A stretch of DNA of 51,610 nucleotides from a virus, in the IMG/VR virus record IMGVR_UViG_3300008107_000554, positions 1-51,610 of that record. The stretch is one strand, 5' to 3'. Each line of letters begins with the position of its first letter. The first letter of the stretch is position 1. The notes under the pieces are model-generated. The model ran no database searches. It was not told where the DNA came from and saw only the letters and a list, made by a program, of their open reading frames with translations. The position numbers and the translations under genes were made by a program. Below, in pieces: positions 31,678 through 38,122 of this stretch.

Positions 31678-32538
31678 TCACACTCCCATAAAAGCGCCCA
31701 TCCGGGCCATGATGTCAGAGGCTTCGTCGATCTTGGACTGACGCAGCACCGGGTCGTTGACCACGGCATCCTTGCTCAGACCAGCCAGCTTAGCCTCCAC
31801 CTCGTAACGCATAGCTTCGAGGTTCGGGTCGTCCATAATATTCAACCGAGGCAACAGCTTACACAGTTCTGTGATGTGCTCAAGCGTGCTCTCATGGAAC
31901 CGAGACTTGGGGTCGTCGATCTTGGAGAGACGCTCAACCATATGCTTAACACGATCGTAAAGGCGTTGCCAAGCATCACGCATGGCGATGCCAGAGTTTT
32001 CTTCCACCCTGCGCTGGAGGTCAGCCTTGATACTGTCAAGCTCATCGTCTGCCAGTTGGACACGGAAGTCAGCAGTCGGCACAGGCAGGACCACCAAGTC
32101 CATGCTGAACTTAGACCGCAGGTCGCGGACATCGGGGTAGTCCTCGATGTTGTAGAGGGTGCCGAGGAACCGCTGAGCCGTGGTCTGGAGGGACGGGTAG
32201 TCCGCCAAGAACTTACTCACCACCTGCTCCCACTCAGACTTGCGCTTGCGGAAGGTGGTCATGAAGCTGAGGTAGTTGGAAGTGGGCAGCATGTGTGTGT
32301 TGTTCAGCCCCCACGGCAGGGTGTTGGTCAGGAAGTCCTTGCGGATGTCACCTGTCATGGTGTGGATGTTGGCGAGGCTGTCACTCATGGGCAGCAGCTT
32401 CTTGTGGTAGTTACCCACGTCATAGCCAGCGCCGTTGATGTCGGATACTGCCTTGGTGGCCTTCTTGTCCAGCTTGCGTGCTGTCCACTGGGAGATGTTA
32501 AGCTGCACCAGCAGTGCACGATCAGAGAGATGTGTCAT
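31678..32538 (-). CDS. Helical protein of the MoxR/VWA cluster, DUF3150-like
   Basis: 286 aa, almost entirely helical with many charged residues (ISQWTARKLDKKATKAVSDI; FRKRKSEWEQVVSKFLADYP). It resembles the helical DUF3150-type proteins found next to MoxR/VWA genes in phages and plasmids; the match is by overall pattern only. An AAGGA leader precedes it. It may be a structural partner of the ATPase/VWA pair. Confidence 0.65.
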   Translation of the reverse strand: MTHLSDRALLVQLNISQWTARKLDKKATKAVSDINGAGYDVGNYHKKLLPMSDSLANIHTMTGDIRKDFLTNTLPWGLNNTHMLPTSNYLSFMTTFRKRKSEWEQVVSKFLADYPSLQTTAQRFLGTLYNIEDYPDVRDLRSKFSMDLVVLPVPTADFRVQLADDELDSIKADLQRRVEENSGIAMRDAWQRLYDRVKHMVERLSKIDDPKSRFHESTLEHITELCKLLPRLNIMDDPNLEAMRYEVEAKLAGLSKDAVVNDPVLRQSKIDEASDIMARMGAFMGV

Positions 32539-32553
32539 GGTCTGTGTCCTTGT

Positions 32554-32859
32554 TTAAGAGATACGGTGAGCAGTGAGATCAGCCAGCACTTCGTCTGCTG
32601 ACCGGGCGGTCCAGCCATCGGGGATACTGATCGGGATTTCCCCGGTCAGGTAGTTGTCACTCGCGTCATCGGTGGCGATGATCCGGGCGTTGAACGAGGT
32701 GGAGTAGTCCATCTCATCAACTAAGTCCCATATGGACTTGCCACCATGATCGAGGTCAGCGCGGACTTTCTCCACGGCGGCAGCGAGGTTGTCTGCTTCC
32801 ACCTCAACGTGGCCATAGACACTGACGTCATGGGCTAGGGTGAAGTTGAATGTGGGCAT
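32554..32859 (-). CDS. Unknown small protein of the MoxR/VWA cluster
   Basis: 101 aa. FNFTLAHDVSVYGHVEVEAD leads into a helix (LAAAVEKVRADLDH) and an acidic C-terminal region: a small beta-alpha-beta fold. AAGGAG lies upstream of the ATG. No motif. Confidence 0.65.
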   Translation of the reverse strand: MPTFNFTLAHDVSVYGHVEVEADNLAAAVEKVRADLDHGGKSIWDLVDEMDYSTSFNARIIATDDASDNYLTGEIPISIPDGWTARSADEVLADLTAHRIS

Positions 32860-32862
32860 GTG

Positions 32863-33072
32863 TTACTCCTTGTTGATGAGACGGAGATAGGCTTGGTAAG
32901 CGGTCCACTGGTCAGGGAACTGTTGCTTGAGGTAGTCGGTGAGGGAGAGCATACGATCGGACCAGTCACGACTGTCCCGATACTCGATATACTCACCAGT
33001 CATGCGGCCAAGGCCACCGAACCCGTCGATGGCCTTGATGTAGACGAGATACCCTGCAAAGGTGCCTGTCAT
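32863..33072 (-). CDS. Small unknown protein after the MoxR gene
   Basis: 69 aa from ATG 33072, which lies 1 base after the MoxR stop. MTGTFAGYLVYIKAIDGFGG is followed by a helical YLKQQFPDQWTAYQAYLRLI. The frame is open much further upstream only as a shadow of the MoxR gene. Ribosome site weak; translation is likely coupled to MoxR. Confidence 0.6.
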   Translation of the reverse strand: MTGTFAGYLVYIKAIDGFGGLGRMTGEYIEYRDSRDWSDRMLSLTDYLKQQFPDQWTAYQAYLRLINKE

Positions 33073-33073
33073 A

Positions 33074-34066
33074 TCAGAACAGCACCGACTGATGCTTGAT
33101 GGACCAGTCAATGAAGCCCTTGGTCGAGGTGACGGCGGGATCACGACGGACAGCCATCGACATAGCCAGCACTGAGAACTCAGCCGGGCAGCGGGACAGG
33201 TAAGTGACAGCCCGGTCGATGTTGGCCTGAGAGATGCGTGATGCGATGGCACCAGACAGAGCGTAGAGAGTGGCCGGATCGGACGGCACATCGGCACCAT
33301 CGGGGTTGAGTAGGATGGCATCAGGGTTAGGCAGCTTGCGGTAAATCTTGAGGAACCCCACGAACTCAGCCGCAGCCCCCTCACCAACGGCACCCTTGAA
33401 GCAGTCGAACTCAGCCTCAGCAGGGACAGCACCGAGCACAGCACTGACACCCTCAGCCCACGAACGAGGCGTTGGGTTCTGGTCCTTGTTGGCATCGAAG
33501 TCATGGAGCAGACCGGGACGGAAGCGGATGAAGGCCACGACCTCAGACTTGACACCATGTGTCAGTGCCCACGACGACCAGTCATCGAGGTTGGTGTCGA
33601 ACTCTAGGACAGTCTCACGATTGCGGAGGTGGGACAGCACCCGGTTAGCCCCGGCACGATCCGACTGCCTGTTACCAGTGGAGACGACAGTCCAGCCCTT
33701 GGCAAGGGGTGTGCCGTGGAGATTGCGTGCTTGGCAGATGTTAGCCAGCACTTTCTGGATGTCGGCCGGGGCTTGGTTACGATCATCGAAGCAGAGCACA
33801 CCACCACGACCGTCGTCGTAACGAGAGCCAACGGCAGGGAACCAGTCGGGGATCATGTAACGCAGGGTCTCGCCCCCAATGACAGGGATGCCGAAGTCCT
33901 CGACCAGCATGGTCGGCAGGTGACGCTCGACGTAGTGCAGACCGAGAGCCTCAGTCACAGACTGAACGAGGGTGGTCTTGCCACCACCCGGCGCCCCCTC
34001 GATAGCCACGGTGCGGTTGATCGAGATGAGGTCTTTAAGTGTGTCAGACAGAAGGGATGGACGCAT
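33074..34066 (-). CDS. MoxR-like AAA+ ATPase
   Basis: 330 aa, normal length for a MoxR family ATPase. Walker A GAPGGGKT (24-31); Walker B VLCFDDRNQAP, in which the usual DE is DD (94-95); sensor 1 in VVSTGNRQ; an Arg-finger-like LSHLRNR. The C-terminal lid is helical. MoxR ATPases work with VWA-domain partners as chaperone-like complexes that remodel target proteins; the VWA/metallopeptidase is encoded four genes downstream. Gene order suggests these and the intervening genes form one functional unit. The leader contains TGGAGTAA. Confidence 0.9.
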   Translation of the reverse strand: MRPSLLSDTLKDLISINRTVAIEGAPGGGKTTLVQSVTEALGLHYVERHLPTMLVEDFGIPVIGGETLRYMIPDWFPAVGSRYDDGRGGVLCFDDRNQAPADIQKVLANICQARNLHGTPLAKGWTVVSTGNRQSDRAGANRVLSHLRNRETVLEFDTNLDDWSSWALTHGVKSEVVAFIRFRPGLLHDFDANKDQNPTPRSWAEGVSAVLGAVPAEAEFDCFKGAVGEGAAAEFVGFLKIYRKLPNPDAILLNPDGADVPSDPATLYALSGAIASRISQANIDRAVTYLSRCPAEFSVLAMSMAVRRDPAVTSTKGFIDWSIKHQSVLF

Positions 34067-34103
34067 TGTGTATTACTCCATGTGTTGTGGCTTGTCTCAT
34101 CAG

Positions 34104-34145
34104 TGCCACGGTAGCCATCCGTGGCAGACTGGGGTTGCCCCCAGT
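34104..34145. other. Pair of hairpins in the MoxR leader
   Basis: Two adjacent perfect stems occupy the roughly 100-nt gap before the MoxR gene: TGCCACGG/CCGTGGCA with a 7-nt loop (34104-34126) and ACTGGGG/CCCCAGT with a 4-nt loop (34128-34145). There is no T-tract on the minus strand, so mRNA processing or attenuation is more likely than simple termination. Confidence 0.55.
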
Positions 34146-34167
34146 TTCGACTCATAGGGAATTTGCC

Positions 34168-34950
34168 TCACCCCCACCGCTTCTTGCTGGACTGGATGGC
34201 AGTAAGCTGCTTGTAGGCAGTGACATAGGCCACCTCGGTCTCCTCGATGCAGTCGTGATAGGTCAGCACTTGGCGCCGGATGGCGTCGAGGTGAGAGTCA
34301 ACAGTGACATAAGTGGACATGCCACGGGCAATGTCAGCGTAGCGATCCGGCTCATCGAGGCAAGCCAAGGCGATGTTAGACAGGCTGACAGTGCCCCAAC
34401 GCTCACCTTGTCTAGGGTCAATGCCCAGTCTGACTTGGGTCTGGACCCACAACTTGAACTGGTCGAAGCCCTTGGCACAGGCAGCATTAGCCTTCTTGCG
34501 GTTGACACTGTAACGGGTGAAGGGCTTGGTCCCAGCGATGATGTTAAGGTTCTTGTCCAGTGTGGCACAGCCATCGACCAGATACCCCATGCTGGTGTTG
34601 TTGATAGCACTGTTGCGTATCCACAGGACAGGACCAACAGGGTTGGTGTAGCTGGCCCAGACAGCACCGCGGAGCACTTGGTTGACCGCCTCGTCTGTCA
34701 GCTTGGAAGCATAGGGTTCGAGGTCAATGGTGCCATCGTCATGGTAAGTGATGATGTCAGTCTGGTAGAGCCGGATGGCGACAGAGCCATTGTCAAGTTT
34801 GCGGATGGTGAGGTTGTCATTGCGCCGCTGACCAAGGGGTCTCGTGTCAGTGGACCGCCCCCTGATGGGGACGATGCTGTCATACTTAGCCAGAGCTTGC
34901 TCATAGGAAGTGATGCCGCCACGGGGCAGGACGATGTTAGAGCCGAACAT
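34168..34950 (-). CDS. Conserved phage protein of unknown function
   Basis: 260 aa, an alpha/beta protein. It begins MFGSNIVLPRGGITSYEQAL, has NGSVAIRLYQTDIITYHDDG with strand character, and a helical C-terminus ending QLTAIQSSKKRWG. No enzyme motif recognised. AAGGAG upstream and TAATG overlap with the previous gene. It sits ahead of the MoxR gene across a hairpin-rich gap. Confidence 0.7.
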   Translation of the reverse strand: MFGSNIVLPRGGITSYEQALAKYDSIVPIRGRSTDTRPLGQRRNDNLTIRKLDNGSVAIRLYQTDIITYHDDGTIDLEPYASKLTDEAVNQVLRGAVWASYTNPVGPVLWIRNSAINNTSMGYLVDGCATLDKNLNIIAGTKPFTRYSVNRKKANAACAKGFDQFKLWVQTQVRLGIDPRQGERWGTVSLSNIALACLDEPDRYADIARGMSTYVTVDSHLDAIRRQVLTYHDCIEETEVAYVTAYKQLTAIQSSKKRWG

Positions 34951-35177
34951 TACAGGGTCTCCTTGATAGCGTTGATGCTGTTGTTGGTGGCGTTGACCAC
35001 GGACCAGAGGGCAGTCTCGTAGGGGATGGTCGGGTCAGACTGGATGACCTTGTCCACCTTGCGGTAGAACTCATTGACGCCGAGGTAGCCAATGACTGAC
35101 ATGGTGACACGTATCGTCTTGGGGTCGAGGACGGCGGTGGAGACGAAGGTGGTCGTAACGGTGACGGTGGTAGGCAT
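34950..35177 (-). CDS. Small unknown early protein
   Basis: 75 aa, Thr/Val-rich strands at the N-terminus (MPTTVTVTTTFVSTAVL) and a helical second half (VNEFYRKVDKVIQ). AAAGGA lies upstream of the ATG. It has a second reading in another frame that I do not support. Confidence 0.6.
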   Translation of the reverse strand: MPTTVTVTTTFVSTAVLDPKTIRVTMSVIGYLGVNEFYRKVDKVIQSDPTIPYETALWSVVNATNNSINAIKETL

Positions 35178-35178
35178 G

Positions 35179-35385
35179 TCAAAGTCCTTTCAAATGTGAG
35201 AGCCACTTGTAGACAGTGGACTGGCCGACGTTGAACTGAGCGGCAGCCTCCTTGACAGAGACACCCTCCACTCTGACGAGGCGCAGCACTTCGGCTCTCG
35301 TGGTGTCGTCGAGACCATAGGCTGGGTGGTAATCAGGGACGACTATGAGATAGTCGGGGCTGGATGGTGTAAAGGCCAGCCGCAT
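35179..35385 (-). CDS. Small helix-turn-helix protein, transposase-like fold
   Basis: 68 aa from ATG 35385 (TGATG overlap). The C-terminal half, TRAEVLRLVRVEGVSVKEAA then FNVGQSTVYKWLSHL, is a clear helix-turn-helix of the homeodomain/HTH_23 type. It is the second gene of the operon, next to the control region, so it is a good candidate for the factor that binds the repeats at 35.8-36.4 kb; that link is inference. Confidence 0.78.
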   Translation of the reverse strand: MRLAFTPSSPDYLIVVPDYHPAYGLDDTTRAEVLRLVRVEGVSVKEAAAQFNVGQSTVYKWLSHLKGL

Positions 35386-35696
35386 CACAGTGCCACCTCT
35401 ACCGGAGCAAGGCCGGGGTTGAACTGGATGTTAAGATGAGTGACGCCATAGTGCTGCTTGAGGTCGTGACGGTCACAGACAGTGATCCGGCAGTTGTTAA
35501 GCGGGGAAGACTGGTCGACCACTACGAGTTCATGACCAACGGTGTAGTCATAGACGGCATCAGCCTGACTGATGTAAGGGCGGCGAAGTGGCTTGACAGT
35601 GAGGGACTTGGTGTAAACCTGAGCAGCGAGGTCAGCGAGTTTGGTCCAGTTGGCCATGATAAGGGTCCATAGTTGTGTGTTAAGATTGATAAGCAT
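35385..35696 (-). CDS. First gene of the minus-strand early operon, unknown
   Basis: 103 aa from ATG 35696; an internal ATG at 35657 (MANWTKLADLAAQV) is equally natural, and neither has a good Shine-Dalgarno site. The product has a basic, beta-rich middle (TVKPLRRPYISQADAVYDYT) and NNCRITVCDRHDLKQHYGV. Function not recognised. A promoter-like sequence lies about 45 bases upstream. Confidence 0.65.
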   Translation of the reverse strand: MLINLNTQLWTLIMANWTKLADLAAQVYTKSLTVKPLRRPYISQADAVYDYTVGHELVVVDQSSPLNNCRITVCDRHDLKQHYGVTHLNIQFNPGLAPVEVAL

Positions 35697-35741
35697 TGTC
35701 AGGACCAGACTGTTTACAAGGTAGAGTCGGCCTGAGCCATG

Positions 35742-35770
35742 ACCTTAGCCGATTCCGCTGGCCGTGTCAA
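35742..35770 (-). promoter_or_regulatory. Sigma70-type promoter for the minus-strand operon
   Basis: On the minus strand TTGACA (35765-35770) is followed after 17 bases by TAAGGT (35742-35747). The -35 is consensus and the -10 weak. It lies about 45 bases before the first gene and shares the string TTGACACGGCC with the promoter near 37.2 kb. Confidence 0.55.
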
Positions 35771-35795
35771 GTTTCGGAGGGTAGGGAGGTTTAAT

Positions 35796-35824
35796 CCGCG
35801 CGGATAATGGGTTAGTCCGCGCGG
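35796..35824. repeat. Two CCGCGCGG sites in a 21-bp direct repeat
   Basis: TTARTCCGCGCGG occurs at 35791-35803 (TTAATCCGCGCGG, within palindromic ATCCGCGCGGAT) and again at 35812-35824 (TTAGTCCGCGCGG). These GC palindromes stand out in AT-rich DNA just upstream of the early promoter and could be operator sites. Confidence 0.6.
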
Positions 35825-36260
35825 GAACTGTGTAAAGTATCTACGAATTGGGCGCGCGATAGGCGAAGTATCTTTACAGTATGGATAGTGCAAGTGTTTG
35901 ATTTTGTTAGCGTTTTTTGGGGTGTATCTAAACTATCTACGATTTTTCAGAAGATAGACCCACTAAAAGAGCGCAACTGGAGCGGTTGTATTGTAAAGGT
36001 TTACACTCAACCGAGTTGATTGACGATTTCCGTCACGTATCTTCAAAAAAAACGTGTATATTATAGATAGTTTAGATACTTTACTACTACTACACACTGG
36101 TTTGATATGCTTTACACAAGCTAACCCCTTGGTTTCATTGGCTTTTCCATTTTGGTGTAAACATGTAAACTATCTAAATTTTACACATTCCGTGTAAAGG
36201 TAGTGTAAAGGTAAAATAGATAGTTGTTTAATATCAATGACTTACTGGGTGTAAAGACAT

Positions 36261-36340
36261 AGGCCCCCGACAAATGGCACTCGATACGAGACGCTTTACA
36301 CTAGAGCTACAGGCCCCCGACGTATGGCGAGTGTAACGAG
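36261..36340. repeat. 30-bp imperfect direct repeat, 50-bp period
   Basis: 36261-36290 and 36311-36340 both begin AGGCCCCCGA, then share ATGGC at the same offset and end ACGAG. They interleave with CTTTACAC sites. Likely protein-binding or origin repeats. Confidence 0.7.
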
Positions 36341-36405
36341 CAAACTTAACACGCAACCGCTACCTATGCGGGCGGTGTAAAGGTGTAAAGGTGTAGAGCA
36401 GACAA

Positions 36406-36438
36406 CAAAAAACCCGCCCGGTGGTTAGCCGGGCGGGT
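36406..36438 (-). terminator. Rho-independent terminator after the small membrane-protein gene
   Basis: On the minus strand a 9-bp perfect stem CCCGCCCGG/CCGGGCGGG with a 7-nt loop (36413-36437) is followed by TTTTTT. It lies directly after the stop at 36444 and should end transcripts of the 37050-36444 genes. Confidence 0.92.
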
Positions 36439-36443
36439 CAGGG

Positions 36444-36635
36444 TTAGGTCAGGGCGAAGAAGAGGAACAGCAAGGTGGCGATCACGCCCATCAGCGCTTG
36501 GCCTATCATTTGCCAGTCCACCTTGCGGTGGTGAGCGGCGAGGTAACGCTGCGCGTTGTCCTGTCCGCGCTTGGAAATGTGCGTGTCGATCTTGAGCTGG
36601 CGATCGCGCAACGCGGCTTTGGTGTCGTGCTTCAT
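36444..36635 (-). CDS. Small C-terminal-anchored membrane protein
   Basis: 63 aa. The N-terminal 40 residues are basic and hydrophilic (KAALRDRQLKIDTHISKRGQ). The last 20 (IGQALMGVIATLLFLFFALT) form one hydrophobic helix. AAGGA precedes the ATG and a strong terminator follows. A tail-anchored peptide of this size could be a holin, an antiholin or a superinfection-exclusion peptide; nothing decides between them. Confidence 0.75.
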   Translation of the reverse strand: MKHDTKAALRDRQLKIDTHISKRGQDNAQRYLAAHHRKVDWQMIGQALMGVIATLLFLFFALT

Positions 36636-36661
36636 TCTGTCAATCCTTGTGTGAGAGGTGA

Positions 36662-36692
36662 GGCGGGCCCTTGTGGGGCCCGCCCTGTTTTT
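36662..36692 (+). terminator. GC hairpin followed by GTTTTT on the plus strand
   Basis: Stem GGCGGGCCC/GGGCCCGCC, loop TTGTG (36662-36684), then CTGTTTTT. It sits between two minus-strand genes, so as a terminator it faces the opposite way to the local genes. On the minus strand it may be a processing or attenuation structure. Confidence 0.55.
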
Positions 36693-37050
36693 AGAACTCT
36701 ACCTTGGGCGCGGCGGCCTTGGCGGGCCGCGATCCGGTGCCTTTGGTGAACTTGAGTTTCGGCTGCGGGAACTTGCCGCGGACCAGAACCAGCTCGATCA
36801 TGTCGGCCTCTTTGGCCAGCTTGGCGAACACTGCCGGAGTTACGTCGGCACCAGCCGCAAGGGGCTTTTCAAAGCCGTCGGCCCAGATGGACCAGCCGGA
36901 CATGGTCAGCTTGTTGCCCTTGATCGCGTCGACCAAAGTTTTGGGGTTGCCGGCATTGTGCTTGCCGTCGGCTTTCCCCGTGATCCGGAATATATCCGAA
37001 CCAGCTTTGACCGGAACGATTGCGACTTGACCTTCGAAAAGTTTAGCCAT
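36691..37050 (-). CDS. Unknown protein with basic C-terminus
   Basis: 119 aa from ATG 37050 (AAAGGA upstream); an upstream in-frame ATG at 37092 lacks a ribosome site. It begins MAKLFEGQVAIVPVKAGSDI; the middle is compact (GWSIWADGFEKPLAAGADVT) and the C-terminus basic (KLKFTKGTGSRPAKAAAPKV), which may bind nucleic acid. It is the first gene behind the promoter at 37.2 kb. Function not recognised. Confidence 0.72.
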   Translation of the reverse strand: MAKLFEGQVAIVPVKAGSDIFRITGKADGKHNAGNPKTLVDAIKGNKLTMSGWSIWADGFEKPLAAGADVTPAVFAKLAKEADMIELVLVRGKFPQPKLKFTKGTGSRPAKAAAPKVEF

Positions 37051-37192
37051 TGTGTGTCCTTTCATATGGCATAAGGTTGATACTTCTGCCACCCATCATC
37101 GGCACTACGTGCCTAGGGTCAGGTTAACGATGTCAAAGAGCGCCGGGGCTTCCCCCGTCCCGTCCAGCGATCGTTTGCTGTTCGGTGAGATC

Positions 37193-37221
37193 TTTATCCG
37201 CTTTCCTGTCGGCCGTGTCAA
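37193..37221 (-). promoter_or_regulatory. Sigma70-type promoter for the 37050-36444 gene pair
   Basis: Minus strand TTGACA (37216-37221), 17-base spacer, GATAAA (37193-37198). It shares TTGACACGGCC with the early operon promoter at 35.76 kb. The 5' leader would be about 135 bases. Confidence 0.6.
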
Positions 37222-37491
37222 CTGCTAATTTATAAAAATCTGCGACAATTTATAACAAAAAACGCGCGCCGCGCGGTCGCAGGCAGGCATGGGGGGTGGG
37301 GGGTTGGACAGCGGTCGCGCGGCCCCCCGCTATTGTAGTAAACCTCTTACAACACAACCCAAAAATACCAATCTTTACACCTGTACATCACCCGAACATT
37401 TTATAACACCCCTGCCAAAAATTTTCCCGGCCCAAAAAACCAAATCTTTACACTATTGACCGCCCCCGCCTCCAAGAGTTACCATCCCCCC
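37222..37491. other. Non-coding region before terS
   Basis: No gene supported. It holds ATTTATAA repeats, a GC palindrome-rich stretch (37262-37280), a G-run GGGGGGTGGGGGG (37291-37303), and two CTTTACAC sites (37373, 37446) matching the control-region motif. The last lies 39 bases before the terS ATG and may drive or regulate it; a packaging start site could also lie here. Confidence 0.5.
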
Positions 37492-37968
37492 ATGTACATG
37501 AGCCCTGTTCACACCAAATGGACCGATCGGTTCGCCTTTGAACTCGCCCTTCTCATGGAAGGCAGCGGGGAAAAGCTCGACGAACTGCTGGATCGGCACG
37601 AGTTCGAGGCATCAGACCTCCTCACCTTCAAGAACGACGCCACTTTTCTCAAGAAAGTGGAGGCTTACAGGGAGGAAGTACGCACCAAGGGCCTCACATT
37701 CAGGGTCAAGGCGCGTGCACAGGCCGAAGAACTGCTCAAGACCAGCTGGATTCTCATCCACGACCCCATTGTGAGCCCCGCGGTGAAGGCCGACCTCATC
37801 AAAAGCACGGTCAAGTGGGCCGGACTGGACACAACCCCCGCCGGAGAGGGTCAGAACAACGCCGGTGGCGTCACGATCAGCATCAATTTGGGTGGACAGA
37901 CGCTGGATGTGACCGCCAAACCCGCCCCGACCGAGGTCGAGGACGCCGATGTCGTCGAAGAAGATTGA
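37492..37968 (+). CDS. Terminase small subunit-like protein
   Basis: 158 aa from ATG 37492; 37498 is possible and a TTG at 37456 unlikely. Helical N-terminus (MSPVHTKWTDRFAFELALLM), then KARAQAEELLKTSWILIHDP and VKADLIKSTVKWAGL, the helix-rich layout of small phage terminase subunits that recognise packaging DNA. The C-terminal tail is acidic. It lies directly before the large subunit gene, which supports the call; no strict motif exists for this family. Shine-Dalgarno weak. Confidence 0.72.
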   Translation: MYMSPVHTKWTDRFAFELALLMEGSGEKLDELLDRHEFEASDLLTFKNDATFLKKVEAYREEVRTKGLTFRVKARAQAEELLKTSWILIHDPIVSPAVKADLIKSTVKWAGLDTTPAGEGQNNAGGVTISINLGGQTLDVTAKPAPTEVEDADVVEED

Positions 37969-38122
37969 TCCGATCGAGGTCTGCAAGCTGGACAGCACAT
38001 TTGCAGTGCAAGCGCTCGTCGCCACCCTACGGGACACCAATAAGTCCTACAGAATCATGAAAATTCCACGGCCGAAGCCTAGGTCTCCCCTCTATACGGT
38101 GATTATCTACAATGCCGCTTGA
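37949..38122 (+). CDS. Small ORF bridging the terminase subunit genes
   Basis: 57 aa, MSSKKIDPIEVCKLDSTFAV, then a basic RIMKIPRPKPRSPLYTVI end. It overlaps the last 20 bases of terS and the first 11 of terL in another frame, filling the gap between them. No clear ribosome site of its own; it may be made by translational coupling. Unrecognised; moderate support from position only. Confidence 0.5.
   Translation: MSSKKIDPIEVCKLDSTFAVQALVATLRDTNKSYRIMKIPRPKPRSPLYTVIIYNAA

Larger units (their letters stand above)
35697..36405. other. AT-rich non-coding control region, candidate origin
   Basis: About 700 bases without a supportable gene, clearly more AT-rich than its surroundings. It holds dense short repeats: GTGTAAAG or its complement at 35830, 36110, 36192, 36203, 36249, 36294, 36375 and 36383 plus near-matches; TAGATAGTT/AACTATCTA at 35931, 36064, 36168 and 36217; and the composite TGTAAASTATCTA. 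The iteron-like density, AT-richness and position between divergent blocks suggest a replication origin or transcription switch. Confidence 0.65.

Noticed and set aside
36261-36340. CRISPR-like array
   Set aside because: Only two imperfect copies, no further spacers or regular series, and it lies in a phage control region.
35697-36405. tRNA genes
   Set aside because: No cloverleaf, GTTCRA loop or CCA-ending acceptor stem could be found there or elsewhere by eye.
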